Source: Bacillota bacterium (lineage in GTDB: Bacteria > Bacillota > Dehalobacteriia > UBA4068 > UBA4997). Taken from it: a stretch of DNA of 64,000 nucleotides. The position numbers were made by a program, and so were the translations under genes. Positions 8,104 through 17,400 of this stretch are shown piece after piece. How positions within the stretch are numbered: position 1 is the stretch's first letter; each line of letters begins with the position of its first letter. Below the pieces are notes generated by a model. It ran no database searches and was not told the DNA's origin. It saw only the letters and a program-made list of their open reading frames with translations. Where the stretch lies: contig JAFQHN010000017.1 in the NCBI GenBank assembly GCA_017397935.1, positions 1-64,000 of the forward strand, in the 5' to 3' direction.

Positions 8104-9017
8104 TTCAGCCGCACCCCGTCTGCATCGTAAACCACAGCAGGCAGCAGCACGCCACCCTTACGCCGCGGAAAAATCACCCTCTCAAAAAACCCCTGCCGCA
8201 GCAAATCACCCAGCCACGGCCGCCCCAGCAGCTCATCATAATCGGCGGCGTGGGCGCTGGCCAGCACCGAAACCCCGGCATTCAACGCCTCGGCCAAGGC
8301 GGCCGCATCCTCCCTGCTGCCAATCTCATCGGTCACCACCACCTGCGGCCCCATCACCCGCAGCAATATCTGCACCGCACTTGCCTTCTCGCAGCCGGAG
8401 ATGACATCACAGCGGCTGCCCACATTCAACTGCGCCTGCCCGTTAAAAACCGCCGCCAGCTCCATGCGCTCATCAGCCACCCCCACATTCAGCGGCGATA
8501 TTCCGGCCTCTCCGTCAGCCAGCATCCGCACCAAATCACGCAGCAAGGTGGTTTTGCCCACCCCAGGCGGCGCGGCCAGCAGCGTCCGCAGTACCCGTCC
8601 GCGGCAGATGATATACGGCAGCAGCGGTTTGGCCACCCCCGGCAGCTCACGCGCAATACGGATGTTCTGGCTGCAAATGTCACGGAAGCCGCCCAGCCGT
8701 CCGTCTGCATACCAGGCCTGCCCCACCAGCCCCACACGGTGCCCGCCGGCCAGCGTCACAAATCCCTGCCGCAGCTGCTCCTCAAACGCATAAACCGAGT
8801 TGTCCAAAAACAACATCAGCTGCTGCTCCTGCTGCTCCCGCCGCCAAATCAAATCCAGCGTCAGCTCATTATCCAACAGGCGCAGGCGCACGGGCCAACC
8901 CGTCCGCAGCCGAATTTCCTGCACCGCCGCGAGGTCTGCCGCCTGCCGCACCGCCGTCGCCAACTCCGGCAATAGCTGCCCCAACAGCCGCTGCCAACGC
9001 TCATCTTCCTCCCACAT
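8100..9017 (-). CDS. spoIIIAA: Stage III sporulation protein AA, secretion-type ATPase
   Basis: 305 residues, the only ATPase of the complex and likely its motor. It has Walker A (APPGVGKTTLLRDLVRML), a Walker B-like segment (VVVTDEIGS) and the N-terminal family segment EIRLRTGWPVRL; the GFVTLAGGHRVGLVG loop is also typical. ATG 9017 is 7 bases after GGAGGT; the upstream in-frame GTG overlaps that ribosome site. First gene of spoIIIA. Confidence 0.94.
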   Translation of the reverse strand: MWEEDERWQRLLGQLLPELATAVRQAADLAAVQEIRLRTGWPVRLRLLDNELTLDLIWRREQQEQQLMLFLDNSVYAFEEQLRQGFVTLAGGHRVGLVGQAWYADGRLGGFRDICSQNIRIARELPGVAKPLLPYIICRGRVLRTLLAAPPGVGKTTLLRDLVRMLADGEAGISPLNVGVADERMELAAVFNGQAQLNVGSRCDVISGCEKASAVQILLRVMGPQVVVTDEIGSREDAAALAEALNAGVSVLASAHAADYDELLGRPWLGDLLRQGFFERVIFPRRKGGVLLPAVVYDADGVRLK

Positions 9018-9050
9018 CGCCTGCACCTCCGCTTGCTGTAAGTTATTTTA

Positions 9051-9078
9051 AGCTTATGGTACAACCTTTTTAATAAGA
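9051..9078 (-). promoter_or_regulatory. Possible sigma-E promoter for spoIIIA
   Basis: Minus-strand TCTTATT, 13 bases, then CATAAGCT, about 35-60 bases before spoIIIAA. This is a partial match to the sigma-E pattern as known from Bacillus (ATATT-like and CATACAAT-like boxes). The match is weak and spoIIIA is expected to be mother-cell controlled, so the call leans on context. Confidence 0.35.
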
Positions 9079-9120
9079 ACAAAGCCCGGCCGACAAATTA
9101 CGCCGCCTGTTCTCAGGCAC

Positions 9121-9150
9121 AAAAAAAGAGAGCCGCCGCAGCGACTCTCC
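9121..9150 (-). terminator. Intrinsic terminator after the ABC-F gene
   Basis: Minus-strand stem GAGAGTCGC / GCGGCTCTC with a short loop, then seven T. It ends 11 bases past the ABC-F stop and separates that gene from spoIIIA. Confidence 0.85.
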
Positions 9151-9161
9151 ATAATATCAAA

Positions 9162-10718
9162 TCAGACAATGCGGTTGGTCCACTTGGTACAATCCCAGAC
9201 CTCATCCACCACATCACGGTAAAATTCAGGCTCGTGGCAGATAAGCAAAATACTGCCCTTATACGCCAGCAGCGCGCGTTTCAGCTCATCCTTGGCGTCA
9301 GCATCCAGGTGATTGGTCGGCTCGTCCAGCAGCAAAATATTGCTCTCGCGGTTGATCAGCTTGCACAAACGCACCTTGGCCTGCTCACCGCCCGATAACA
9401 CCCGCACCTGGCTCTCAATATGCTTGGTGGTCAGGCCGCATTTGGCCAGCGCCGCCCGCACCTCATACTGCGGCATAGCCGGAAACTCGTTCCAAATCTC
9501 ATCAATGCAGGTGGTGGCATTGTTATAATCACCCTCCTGCTCAAAATAACCGATCAGCAGGTTATCACCCAACTCCGCACGGCCCGAAACCGGCGGCACC
9601 AACCCCAAAATGCTTTTCAGCAGGGTGGTTTTGCCGATACCGTTGGCACCCACCAGTGCAATTTTCTTCCCACGCTCCATCGACAAATTCAGCGGAACAG
9701 ATAACGGCTCATCATACCCGATAACCAAATCGTGCGTCTCAAAAATAATCCGCCCCGGGGCCCGCCCCACCTTAAAATTAAACTCCGGCTTAGGGCGCTC
9801 GGCCGCCAGCTCGATCAGCTCCATATTATCCAGCTTCTTCTGCCGTGACATCGCCATGTTGCGGGTGGCCACCCGTGCTTTGTTCCGCGCCACAAAATCC
9901 TTCAACTCGCTGATTTCCTGCTGCTGACGCTTATAAGCCGCCTCCACCTGCGCCTTCTGCATGGCATAAACCTCTTGGAAGTGGTAATAATCGCCCACAT
10001 AACGGGTCAGTTTCTTATTCTCCATGTGGTAGATGAGATTGACCACCTCATTAAGGAAAGGAATATCGTGAGAAATCAACACAAACGCATTCTCGTACTC
10101 CTGCAAATAGCGTTTAAGCCAAACAATGTGCGCCTCATCCAGATAGTTGGTCGGCTCGTCCAGCAGCAAAATATCGGGCTTTTCCAGCAGCAGCTTGGCC
10201 AGCAGAACCTTGGTACGCTGCCCACCGGAGAGGTCGGTCACATCATGCTCCATACCCAGCGACAAAAGACCCAAAGCCTGTGCCACCTCATCCACCTTGG
10301 TGTCGATCATATAAAAATCGTGCGCGTCCAGCATCTCCTGGATCTCACCCAGCTCAGCCAGCATATTTTCCATCTCGTCGGGGTCAGCCTCGCCCAGCGC
10401 CTCACAAATTTCATTCATCCGCGCTTCCAAATCAAACAGCCACGCAAAGGCCGAGCGCAGCACATCATAAATCGTCATGCCCGGTTCCAAAACGGTATGC
10501 TGGTCCAGATAACCGGCACGAACATGGCGCGCCCACTCCACCTTGCCCTCATCAGGCTGGCGTTTGCCGGTAACAATATTCATAAAGGTGGATTTACCCT
10601 CGCCGTTGGCACCCACCAAACCGATATGCTCACCTTTCAGCAGACGAAAAGAAACATCCTCGAAAATCACCCGGTCACCAAAGCCGTGAGAAAGATGCTC
10701 AACATTCAAAATGCTCAT
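9162..10718 (-). CDS. ABC-F family ATP-binding protein (YbiT/YkpA-like)
   Basis: 518 residues with two ABC ATPase cassettes and no membrane part. Cassette 1: Walker A GANGEGKST (about 38-46), signature LSGGQ, Walker B LLLDEPTNYLD. Cassette 2: GANGIGKTT (about 355), LSGGEQ, LLLDEPTNHLD. A charged linker (YKRQQQEISELKDFVARNKAR) joins them, as in ribosome-binding ABC-F proteins. The role is translation-related, probably ribosome rescue or E-site binding; resistance is possible but nothing here points to it. It is inserted between the CD1247-type gene and spoIIIA with its own promoter and terminator. Confidence 0.9.
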   Translation of the reverse strand: MSILNVEHLSHGFGDRVIFEDVSFRLLKGEHIGLVGANGEGKSTFMNIVTGKRQPDEGKVEWARHVRAGYLDQHTVLEPGMTIYDVLRSAFAWLFDLEARMNEICEALGEADPDEMENMLAELGEIQEMLDAHDFYMIDTKVDEVAQALGLLSLGMEHDVTDLSGGQRTKVLLAKLLLEKPDILLLDEPTNYLDEAHIVWLKRYLQEYENAFVLISHDIPFLNEVVNLIYHMENKKLTRYVGDYYHFQEVYAMQKAQVEAAYKRQQQEISELKDFVARNKARVATRNMAMSRQKKLDNMELIELAAERPKPEFNFKVGRAPGRIIFETHDLVIGYDEPLSVPLNLSMERGKKIALVGANGIGKTTLLKSILGLVPPVSGRAELGDNLLIGYFEQEGDYNNATTCIDEIWNEFPAMPQYEVRAALAKCGLTTKHIESQVRVLSGGEQAKVRLCKLINRESNILLLDEPTNHLDADAKDELKRALLAYKGSILLICHEPEFYRDVVDEVWDCTKWTNRIV

Positions 10719-10756
10719 AATGCACTCCCAAAATCAAAAATATTACAAACCAAGTA

Positions 10757-10786
10757 AGTATAGCACATTCAGCGGCCCAAAAGCAA
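10757..10786 (-). promoter_or_regulatory. Promoter for the ABC-F gene
   Basis: Minus-strand TTGCTT, 18 bases, TATACT with an extended TGC before the -10 box, about 40 bases upstream of the start codon. Confidence 0.65.
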
Positions 10787-10817
10787 GACCGCAGCCGGCC
10801 CCACCCTGATTTTGCAC

Positions 10818-10850
10818 AAAAAAAGAGCCGACACACAGGCATCGGCTCTC
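10818..10850 (-). terminator. Intrinsic terminator after the CD1247-type gene
   Basis: Minus-strand stem GAGCCGA / TCGGCTC with a 9-base loop, followed by seven T. Confidence 0.88.
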
Positions 10851-10890
10851 AATCATTTCAGTTATCAAACCAAAACTATTATTTATCGGA

Positions 10891-11388
10891 TTATTCCTTG
10901 TCCTCGCAGCCGCAGGTGCATTCTTCCTCTTCTTCGGCTTCCAGGTCAATATATTCTGCATCGTTGGAGAACACAGCTGCATCACAAACGGGGCAAACCA
11001 CTTCGATCGGCTCGTCAGCTTCCAGAATATCAGAGCTGAAGCAAACAACCTCATGGCAGTTGGGGCAGGTAACCTCAACATAGTCGTCCTCATCACATTC
11101 GCAGTCGCCTTCTTCTTCGCAATCGCAGTCGCAATCACAATCACAGCCGCAGCCACATTCATCTTCACCAAAGACTTCTTCCTCAACTTCGGCCAGGTCT
11201 TCGTCCAATTCGTCTACATAATCGTAAACTTCATCCAAATCTTCAGAAATTTCAGCCACGGCATCAGCCATATCAGCCAAAACATCCAGCATAGCGGTAA
11301 TCAGTTTGCCTTCCTTGGAATCCTCGTTGATTTCCATGCCCTGAGCCAAACCCTGCAAGAAAACAACCTTCTCTTTCAATTCACACAT
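10891..11388 (-). CDS. CD1247 N-terminal-domain protein with Cys-Asp repeat and zinc-ribbon motifs
   Basis: 165 residues. Residues 1-45 match the CD1247-type N-terminus (LKEKVVFLQGLAQGMEI, SKEGKLITAMLDVLADMADAV). Then come an acidic helical stretch, a cysteine tract with alternating Cys and Asp (ECGCGCDCDCDCDCEEEG), two CPxC knuckles (VTCPNCHEVV and VVCPVCDAAV, a likely zinc ribbon) and an acidic tail ending CTCGCEDKE. ATG 11388 follows GGGAGG by 8 bases. It is usually found beside efp and spoIIIA, as here. Function unknown; metal binding is inferred from the ligands. Confidence 0.82.
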   Translation of the reverse strand: MCELKEKVVFLQGLAQGMEINEDSKEGKLITAMLDVLADMADAVAEISEDLDEVYDYVDELDEDLAEVEEEVFGEDECGCGCDCDCDCDCEEEGDCECDEDDYVEVTCPNCHEVVCFSSDILEADEPIEVVCPVCDAAVFSNDAEYIDLEAEEEEECTCGCEDKE

Positions 11389-11505
11389 CTGCAAAACCTC
11401 CCTTTTAATTACATTTATAGCTTAAATTAAATATGGTCTGTTTAAGCATACACATAAACATCCGCTTTATTCAATCAGTTATTCTGCCCAAAATCCCCCG
11501 AATAA

Positions 11506-12063
11506 TTAAACACGCTCGATATATTCACCGGTAGAGGTGTTTACACGGATAACGTCACCCTCGTTAACAAAGAAAGGTACTTTGATGATAGCGCCGGTGT
11601 CGGTGGTGGCAGGCTTGGTACCGCCGGTAGCAGTATCGCCCTTGATGCCGGGTTCGGTTGCCACGATGGTCAGCTCTACCTGCGGGGGCAGGTCAACGCA
11701 CAGCACAGCACCCTTATAGGACAGAACATAAACGTCCATGTTTTCCTTCAAATATTTAATCTGGTCACCAATCTGCTCAGCAGTCAGAGGCAGCTGATCA
11801 TAGGTATTGTTGTCCATAAAGATATAGTCAGTACCGTCCATATACAGATACTGCATCTGCGCACGCTCCATATGAGCCTTCGGCAGCTTCTCGCCTGCGT
11901 TAAAGGTACGCTCAATGTTGCCGCCGCTGCGCAGGTTCTTCAACTTGGAACGCACAAAAGCATTACCCTTGCCGGGCTTTACGTGCTGAAAATCTACAAC
12001 TACAAAAGGATCGCCATCCAATTCGATGGTCACACCGGGTCTCAGATCGTTACTGGAAATCAC
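11506..12063 (-). CDS. efp: Translation elongation factor P
   Basis: 185 residues, full family length, three beta-barrel domains. The conserved loop [10 protein letters not shown] carries Lys32, the residue that is modified or functional at the ribosomal P site, where EF-P relieves stalling at polyproline. The C-terminal signature appears as [20 protein letters not shown]. The start is GTG at 12063 after GGGAGG. A good promoter lies 65-95 bases upstream. Confidence 0.97.
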   Translation of the reverse strand: MISSNDLRPGVTIELDGDPFVVVDFQHVKPGKGNAFVRSKLKNLRSGGNIERTFNAGEKLPKAHMERAQMQYLYMDGTDYIFMDNNTYDQLPLTAEQIGDQIKYLKENMDVYVLSYKGAVLCVDLPPQVELTIVATEPGIKGDTATGGTKPATTDTGAIIKVPFFVNEGDVIRVNTSTGEYIERV

Positions 12064-12128
12064 AAGAAATACCTCCCAAAATTCTGAAAATTATTTCAGA
12101 TTATATTCAATTTATACAAACCCATTAC

Positions 12129-12157
12129 ATTTTACCACATCCGCACAGCTTAGACAA
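12129..12157 (-). promoter_or_regulatory. Promoter for efp
   Basis: Minus-strand TTGTCT, 17 bases, TAAAAT. The leader to efp is about 60 bases and AT-rich. Confidence 0.7.
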
Positions 12158-12200
12158 GCTTTTTTTGCAGACAAGCGCGGCAAAATACAGCATTTACAGA

Positions 12201-12246
12201 CAAAATAAGCACAAAGGTCAGAAGCGGACTCCCGGCATTTGTGCTT
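12201..12246 (-). terminator. Probable terminator after rplS
   Basis: Minus-strand AAGCACAAA and TTTGTGCTT arms (9 bp) around about 22 bases, followed by a modest ATTTTGT tract. The long loop makes it weaker than the others in the window. Confidence 0.55.
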
Positions 12247-12264
12247 AATTGTGTTACCAAAAAA

Positions 12265-12606
12265 TTAGCGAATATCCTTGATACGAGCAGCTTTACCGGT
12301 CAGGTCGCGCAGGTAGTACAGTTTTGCTCTGCGAACACGGCCGCGACGCATAACCTGAATTTTCTCCAACTTGGGAGAATGTACCGGAAAGGTCTTTTCT
12401 ACGCCAACGCCATAGCTTACACGACGAACAGTAAAGGTCTCGCGGATACCGCTGTTCTGACGCTTGATAACAATACCTTCGTACTGCTGAATTCTTTCCT
12501 TGCCGCCCTCAATAATTCTGATGAACAGACGTACGGTATCACCGGCCTTAAATTCCGGAATATCGTCACGCAGTTGCTCTTTTTCCAATGCTTCGATTAC
12601 GTTCAT
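12265..12606 (-). CDS. rplS: 50S ribosomal protein L19
   Basis: 113 residues, full length ([72 protein letters not shown]). L19 sits at the 30S-50S interface. It stands alone here, without the rpsP-rimM-trmD genes that often accompany it. A promoter and a strong leader hairpin precede it. Confidence 0.98.
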   Translation of the reverse strand: MNVIEALEKEQLRDDIPEFKAGDTVRLFIRIIEGGKERIQQYEGIVIKRQNSGIRETFTVRRVSYGVGVEKTFPVHSPKLEKIQVMRRGRVRRAKLYYLRDLTGKAARIKDIR

Positions 12607-12682
12607 TTTTCTTCCTCCTTAATATTGCCAAGGCATTCTTACCGGCCGACAATCGAAAACCGACCGACAGCGGACTACCTGT

Positions 12683-12720
12683 TTGTGCGGCCAACCCCAC
12701 TTATCCGCAGGTTGGCACAA
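12683..12720 (-). promoter_or_regulatory. Leader hairpin upstream of rplS, possible L19 autoregulatory leader
   Basis: Minus-strand arms TTGTGCCAACC / GGTTGGCCGCACAA pair almost perfectly around a 12-base loop. It lies just downstream of the rplS promoter and about 80 bases before the start. Firmicute L19 genes can carry an autogenous RNA leader; assignment to that class was not tested. Confidence 0.5.
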
Positions 12721-12731
12721 TATGCTCTAAT

Positions 12732-12760
12732 ATTCTAACACAGACTTGCCGCTTATGCAA
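12732..12760 (-). promoter_or_regulatory. Promoter for rplS
   Basis: Minus-strand TTGCAT, 17 bases, TAGAAT, giving a leader of about 115 bases. Confidence 0.75.
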
Positions 12761-12798
12761 GCATTTTTACTGTATTTTTGCATATTTTCTTAATTTTA

Positions 12799-13896
12799 TT
12801 AGTGCTTATGATGCTCATGACAGCCGCAGGTGCAGCCATCATGGTGTTCGTGCGGCTCGCCCACCTCAATCACCTGATGCTCATGGTCATGGCAGCCGCA
12901 GGTACAGCCGTCATGGTGTTGATGCGCGGGTTTCGCCACCTCCGAAAGGTCAATTTGATTTTTCAGGCTCTCGGCAAAACGGCGGAAACGCTCCTTGTCC
13001 AGCTCATCCACCATTTCTTTCAGCTCGTCGGTGTTAAAGCTGTACTTATCGCCGCAGAAACGGCACAGAACCTCGGTTTCCTCACCGGCAGCCAATTTCT
13101 CCTCATACAGCGATTTCAATTCCTTATAACCCAGGCTGATCAACGCCCCACGCAGGCGTTCCTTGCTGCAAGTGCAGCGATAACTGAGCGGAGTGCGGGT
13201 CAACTCTCTCCACGGCACACCCAGCATGATTTCGTTGCCCATTTCTTCCAGCGTAAAGCCATCAGCCACCATCTGGCTGACAGACGGCAAATTGGCCAGG
13301 TTAAATTCCAGCTGCTTGATGACCATTTCATCAGCGTGCGGCAAAACTTGCAGCAAAAAGCCGCCGGCCGCCCCCACCGTACCATCCGGCGCAATCTGCA
13401 CACCCAAACCTACTGCGGATGCCGTCTGCTCCGATTCTACAAAATACTCGGCAATATCATCACCGATTTCACCGGTCACCAGCTCCACCGTACCGGAGTA
13501 CGGTTCACCAAAACCCATATCCTTGATAACCGTCAGCGTACCCTTACCAATGGCAGGGCCCACTGTCAGATTCCCGTCAGCGCTGCGGGGCATCTCCACA
13601 TGGGGGTTGGCCACAAAACCGCGCACCGCACCGTTGGCCTCGGCCACCACCGCCAAAGAACCCAGCGGCCCGTCACCGTTGATACGCAGGGTAACGTTAT
13701 CTTTCTCATTTTTCAAATTCTGGCCGAAGAAAACACCGGCCGTCAGCAGCCGCCCCAAAGCAGCCGCACCCACGCTCCACGCATCATGGCGGCGTCGGCC
13801 TTCCTCGCAAAGCTCGGTGGTCTGCGCCAACCACAGTTTAACGCTGCCGTCCTCGCTGACACCACGCAAACAAAAATCTGCTTTGCTTTTCACCAT
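12799..13896 (-). CDS. hslO: Redox-regulated chaperone Hsp33 with His/Cys-rich C-terminal extension
   Basis: 365 residues; ordinary Hsp33 is about 290. Residues 1 to about 235 form the chaperone core. The redox zinc switch is present as CTC near residue 235 and CRFC near residue 270 (YRCTCSKE; LCRFCGDK), the CxC/CxxC pair that binds zinc and forms disulfides under oxidative stress. A further tail of about 60 residues holds a duplicated block, HHDGCTCGCHDHEH and HHDGCTCGCHEHHKH, separated by an acidic spacer. The blocks are strong metal-ligand clusters. ATG 13896 follows GGAGG by 8 bases. Cotranscription with the DUF1858 gene upstream (98 bases) is likely. Confidence 0.93.
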   Translation of the reverse strand: MVKSKADFCLRGVSEDGSVKLWLAQTTELCEEGRRRHDAWSVGAAALGRLLTAGVFFGQNLKNEKDNVTLRINGDGPLGSLAVVAEANGAVRGFVANPHVEMPRSADGNLTVGPAIGKGTLTVIKDMGFGEPYSGTVELVTGEIGDDIAEYFVESEQTASAVGLGVQIAPDGTVGAAGGFLLQVLPHADEMVIKQLEFNLANLPSVSQMVADGFTLEEMGNEIMLGVPWRELTRTPLSYRCTCSKERLRGALISLGYKELKSLYEEKLAAGEETEVLCRFCGDKYSFNTDELKEMVDELDKERFRRFAESLKNQIDLSEVAKPAHQHHDGCTCGCHDHEHQVIEVGEPHEHHDGCTCGCHEHHKH

Positions 13897-13994
13897 CGTC
13901 AAATCCTCCCAATCGGCAAAAACTGCCGTTAAATGTCGTTTATCCGTAAAAAAGCCGGGGCAAACATCTGCACCCGGCCTTCCGCTTGCTTTGC

Positions 13995-14249
13995 TTATTC
14001 AGCCTCTGTTGCAGCCTCATCAGCAGCCTTGGCCTCAGCCTCTTCTTCGGCCTTGTCGGCAGCCTTGTTCAGCGCAGCCATCAGAGCATCAACATCCATA
14101 CCGTGGGCCATGGCACCCTGCTCAATCGTCTCAAAATGAGCAGCCGCACAACCCAGGCAGCCCATGCCAAACTCAAAGAAAACCTCTACGATCTGCGGAT
14201 ACTTCTGCACCGCATCAATAATGCCCATATCTCTGGTTATTTTTTCCAT
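13995..14249 (-). CDS. DUF1858 domain protein
   Basis: 84 residues: a DUF1858 domain (ITRDMGIIDAVQKYPQIVEVF; FGMGCLGCAAAHFETIEQG; GMDVDALMAALN) with its characteristic CLGC pair and an Ala/Glu-rich helical tail. Relatives are small proteins tied to iron-sulfur or hybrid-cluster metabolism, but a precise role is not known. ATG 14249 lies 7 bases after AGGAGG. It sits just upstream of hslO, suggesting a shared thiol/redox context. Confidence 0.85.
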   Translation of the reverse strand: MEKITRDMGIIDAVQKYPQIVEVFFEFGMGCLGCAAAHFETIEQGAMAHGMDVDALMAALNKAADKAEEEAEAKAADEAATEAE

Positions 14250-14270
14250 TTTATTTATCCTCCTGTCAAT

Positions 14271-14294
14271 ATAAATCACATTATAAATCACATT
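14271..14294. repeat. Direct repeat TATAAATCACAT x2 in the DUF1858 leader
   Basis: Two adjacent copies of TATAAATCACAT on the plus strand (minus ATGTGATTTATA), with a period of 12-13 bases, 22-45 bases before the DUF1858 start. It overlaps a possible -10 box and could be an operator; no factor is implied. Confidence 0.5.
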
Positions 14295-14424
14295 GTAGAA
14301 TTTGCATTTTCATCAGCTTTATGCGGCTTACCGCAATAAGCCTATTTTATATCATATCATCTTTTGGCCGCAAATGCAATGCCATTTACCGCAAATCATA
14401 GCAAAATGCTCTGTTTTAGATTTT

Positions 14425-17400
14425 TTACTGCTGTTTGGCCACCTTTACCACCACATTCTGCTCACCAAAATGCACTTTATACAAATCCACGGCGTCGCTG
14501 TCCACCTGCAATCCCAGGCCCCGTTGATACCGCTGGATGTCGCTGTAATAAGGCACAACCTCCAATGAGCCTGCTCTGTCTGCCGCCAGCCGCCGAATAT
14601 CCGCCAAATGTGACGAATCCGGCACACGGATATAAACAATGGCCTGCGGTTTTTCGGCAGCCTGCTCTTTGCGGCGGCGGGGATAACGGGAATTTTTGTC
14701 CTCATCCTTGGGTTTGGGGGCCTCGGTGCCCTTGGGTGCTTCCAGAAAATCCATACCTTCCAGGGCAAACACCGAATCAACAATTATGGTGTAGCGTTCA
14801 TCATCTTCCACCTGCAAACGGCCGTTTACCAGCACCGGAGTCCCCTCAACAATGGCGCTGCGGCTCTCGGTATAGGCCTTGGGGAAGGCCACACAGCGCA
14901 CCGCCGTCGTTTTGTCCTCCAAGTTGAAAATCGCCATACTGTCGCCCTTTTTGGTCAGGCGGTTCTGGCTCTGCACCACCAAACCGGCCACCCGCAAAAA
15001 GGTTCGGTCAGATAACGCAGTAATATCAGACAGCCGGTGGTTTACAATCGGCCGCAGCTTATCGGTGTATTCATCCAACGGGTGGCCGCTTACATAAAAG
15101 CCGATGCTCTCTTTCTCCATGTGCAGCAGCTCCATCTTGTCCAGCTCGGCAATCTGCGGCAGCTCAACCTCCATCAGCTTTTTCTGCTCCACCCCAAAAT
15201 CAAACAATGAGAGCTGCTCCGAGGCTTTTTCTTCGGCATAACGGCGCCCGATTTCCAATGCCTGCTCATACACCGCCAAATACTGCGAGCGCTTGCCGCC
15301 CAGACTATCCAGCGCACCGGAGCGGATCAAGCCCTCCAAAATGCGCTTATTGACGGTAATGCGGCTGCACAAATCGGTCAAAGAGGTAAATTTGCCGCCC
15401 TTGTCACGCTCGGCGATGATCTGGTCAATCACCTCGCGCCCCACGTTCTTAATCGCCGCCAAACCAAAGCGAATTTTGCCGTCCGATACCGAGAAGTTGG
15501 TATAAGACAGGTTAATGTCCGGCGGCAAAATCTCCAATCCCGTTTTGCGACATTCTTCAATGTAGGTGGTCACCTTGTCGGCATTTTCCATAAAGCTGGT
15601 CAGCATGGCCGCCATAAATTCCGGGCCATAGTGGCAGCGCAAATACGCCGTTTGATAAGATACAATACCGTACGCCGCCGAGTGACTCTTATTGAAACCG
15701 TAGCCGGAGAAGAACTCCATCAGGTCAAAAACCTCATTGGCCACCTTGTCCTCCACGCCGTTCTTGCGCGAGCCTTCCAGAAAGTCCTTGCGCTTGGCCG
15801 CCAGAACCTCGGCCTTCTTTTTACCCATCGCGCGCCGCAATTCATCGGCCTGCCCCAGCGTAAAGCCGGCCATAGTGCTGGCCACCTGCATGATCTGCTC
15901 CTGATACACCATAACGCCATAGGTTTCTTCCAGCACCGGCTTCAACATCGGGTGCGGATAAACCACCTTGGTTTCGCCGTGCTTGCGCTTAATAAAGTCG
16001 CTTACCATGCCGCCCTCCAACGGGCCGGGGCGATACAGCGCCACCATCGCAATAATGTCCTCAATTCGCTCAGGGTGCAGCGCCTTCAAATAAGAACGCA
16101 TACCGTCACTTTCCAGCTGGAAAACACCGCCGGTATCGCCGTTGCACAGCATATCATAAGTTGCCTTGTCATCCAGCGGGATCTTGTCAATGTCCAAATC
16201 CTCGCCGCGGCTTTTGCGGATATTGTCCAACGCATCACCGATAACCGTCAAGGTGCGCAGGCCCAAAATATCCATTTTCAGCAGGCCCTGCTCCTCCACC
16301 TGCTCTTTCTCAAACTGGGTGGTCAAAATATTCTCGCCAATCTTAAAGCAGGGCATATAATCGGTTACCGGCGCCGGAGAAATCACCACGCCGGCCGCAT
16401 GGGTGCCCGTATGCCGCGGCATACCTTCCAGCTTCATCGACATATCCATCAGCTCTTTGATGCGCTCATCCTCATCATACAGCTGCTTTAATTCCTGCGA
16501 TTCTTGCAGCGCCTTGGGAATCGTCATCTTCAAATCGTTGGGGATAAGCTTGGCAATTTTGTTGACTTCCGGTATCGGCATATCCAGCGCACGGCCAACA
16601 TCCCGCACCACCAGCTTGGATTTCATCGTACCAAAGGTGACGATCTGCCCCACCTTCTCGGCGCCGTATTTGTTAACCAGATAATCAATAACCTCGCCGC
16701 GGCGCACCACGCAAAAGTCAGTATCAATATCAGGCATACTCACGCGCTCAGGGTTCAAAAAGCGTTCAAAAATCAGCTTATAGCGTATCGGGTCAATGTT
16801 GGTAAGCCCCAGACAATACGCCACCAAAGAGCCGGCCGCCGAGCCTCTGCCCGGGCCTACACGGATACCGTTCTCATGGCAGAAGTTTACCAAATCCCAC
16901 ACCACCAGAAAGTAACCGGGGAAGCGCATATGGTTGATAATGCCCAGCTCATAATCCAGACGCTCTTTCAGCTCCGGTGTAACATCGGGGTAACGCTCGG
17001 CCAGGCCTTTCTCGCATAGATACCGCAGGTAGCTCTCCAAATCATAGCCCTCCGGCACCGTCACAATAGGCAAATCTGCCTGCGGGTGTTTGTCCAGATT
17101 GATTTGGCAGCGCTCGGCAATCTTCACGGTATTGCTCAAAGCCTCAGGCCACTCCCCAAAAAGCTGCTGCATCTCCTCAGGCGATTTCAGATAAAACTCA
17201 TCATTCGGGAAGCGCATCCGCAGCGGGTCATTACGCAGACGCCCCGTTTGCACACACAGCAGCATATCATGCCACTCGGCATCGCTGCGGTCAATATAAT
17301 GGCAGTCATTGGTGCAGACCAAACCGATATTCAAATCATGCGCCAATTTGATCAGCATGGGGTTGGTCAGCCGCTGCTCCTCCAAGCCGTGGTCTTGCAG

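Noticed and set aside
13995-14291. Longer DUF1858 start at 14291
   Set aside because: AGGAGG sits directly before ATG 14249, and the added residues are encoded by the repeat and promoter region.
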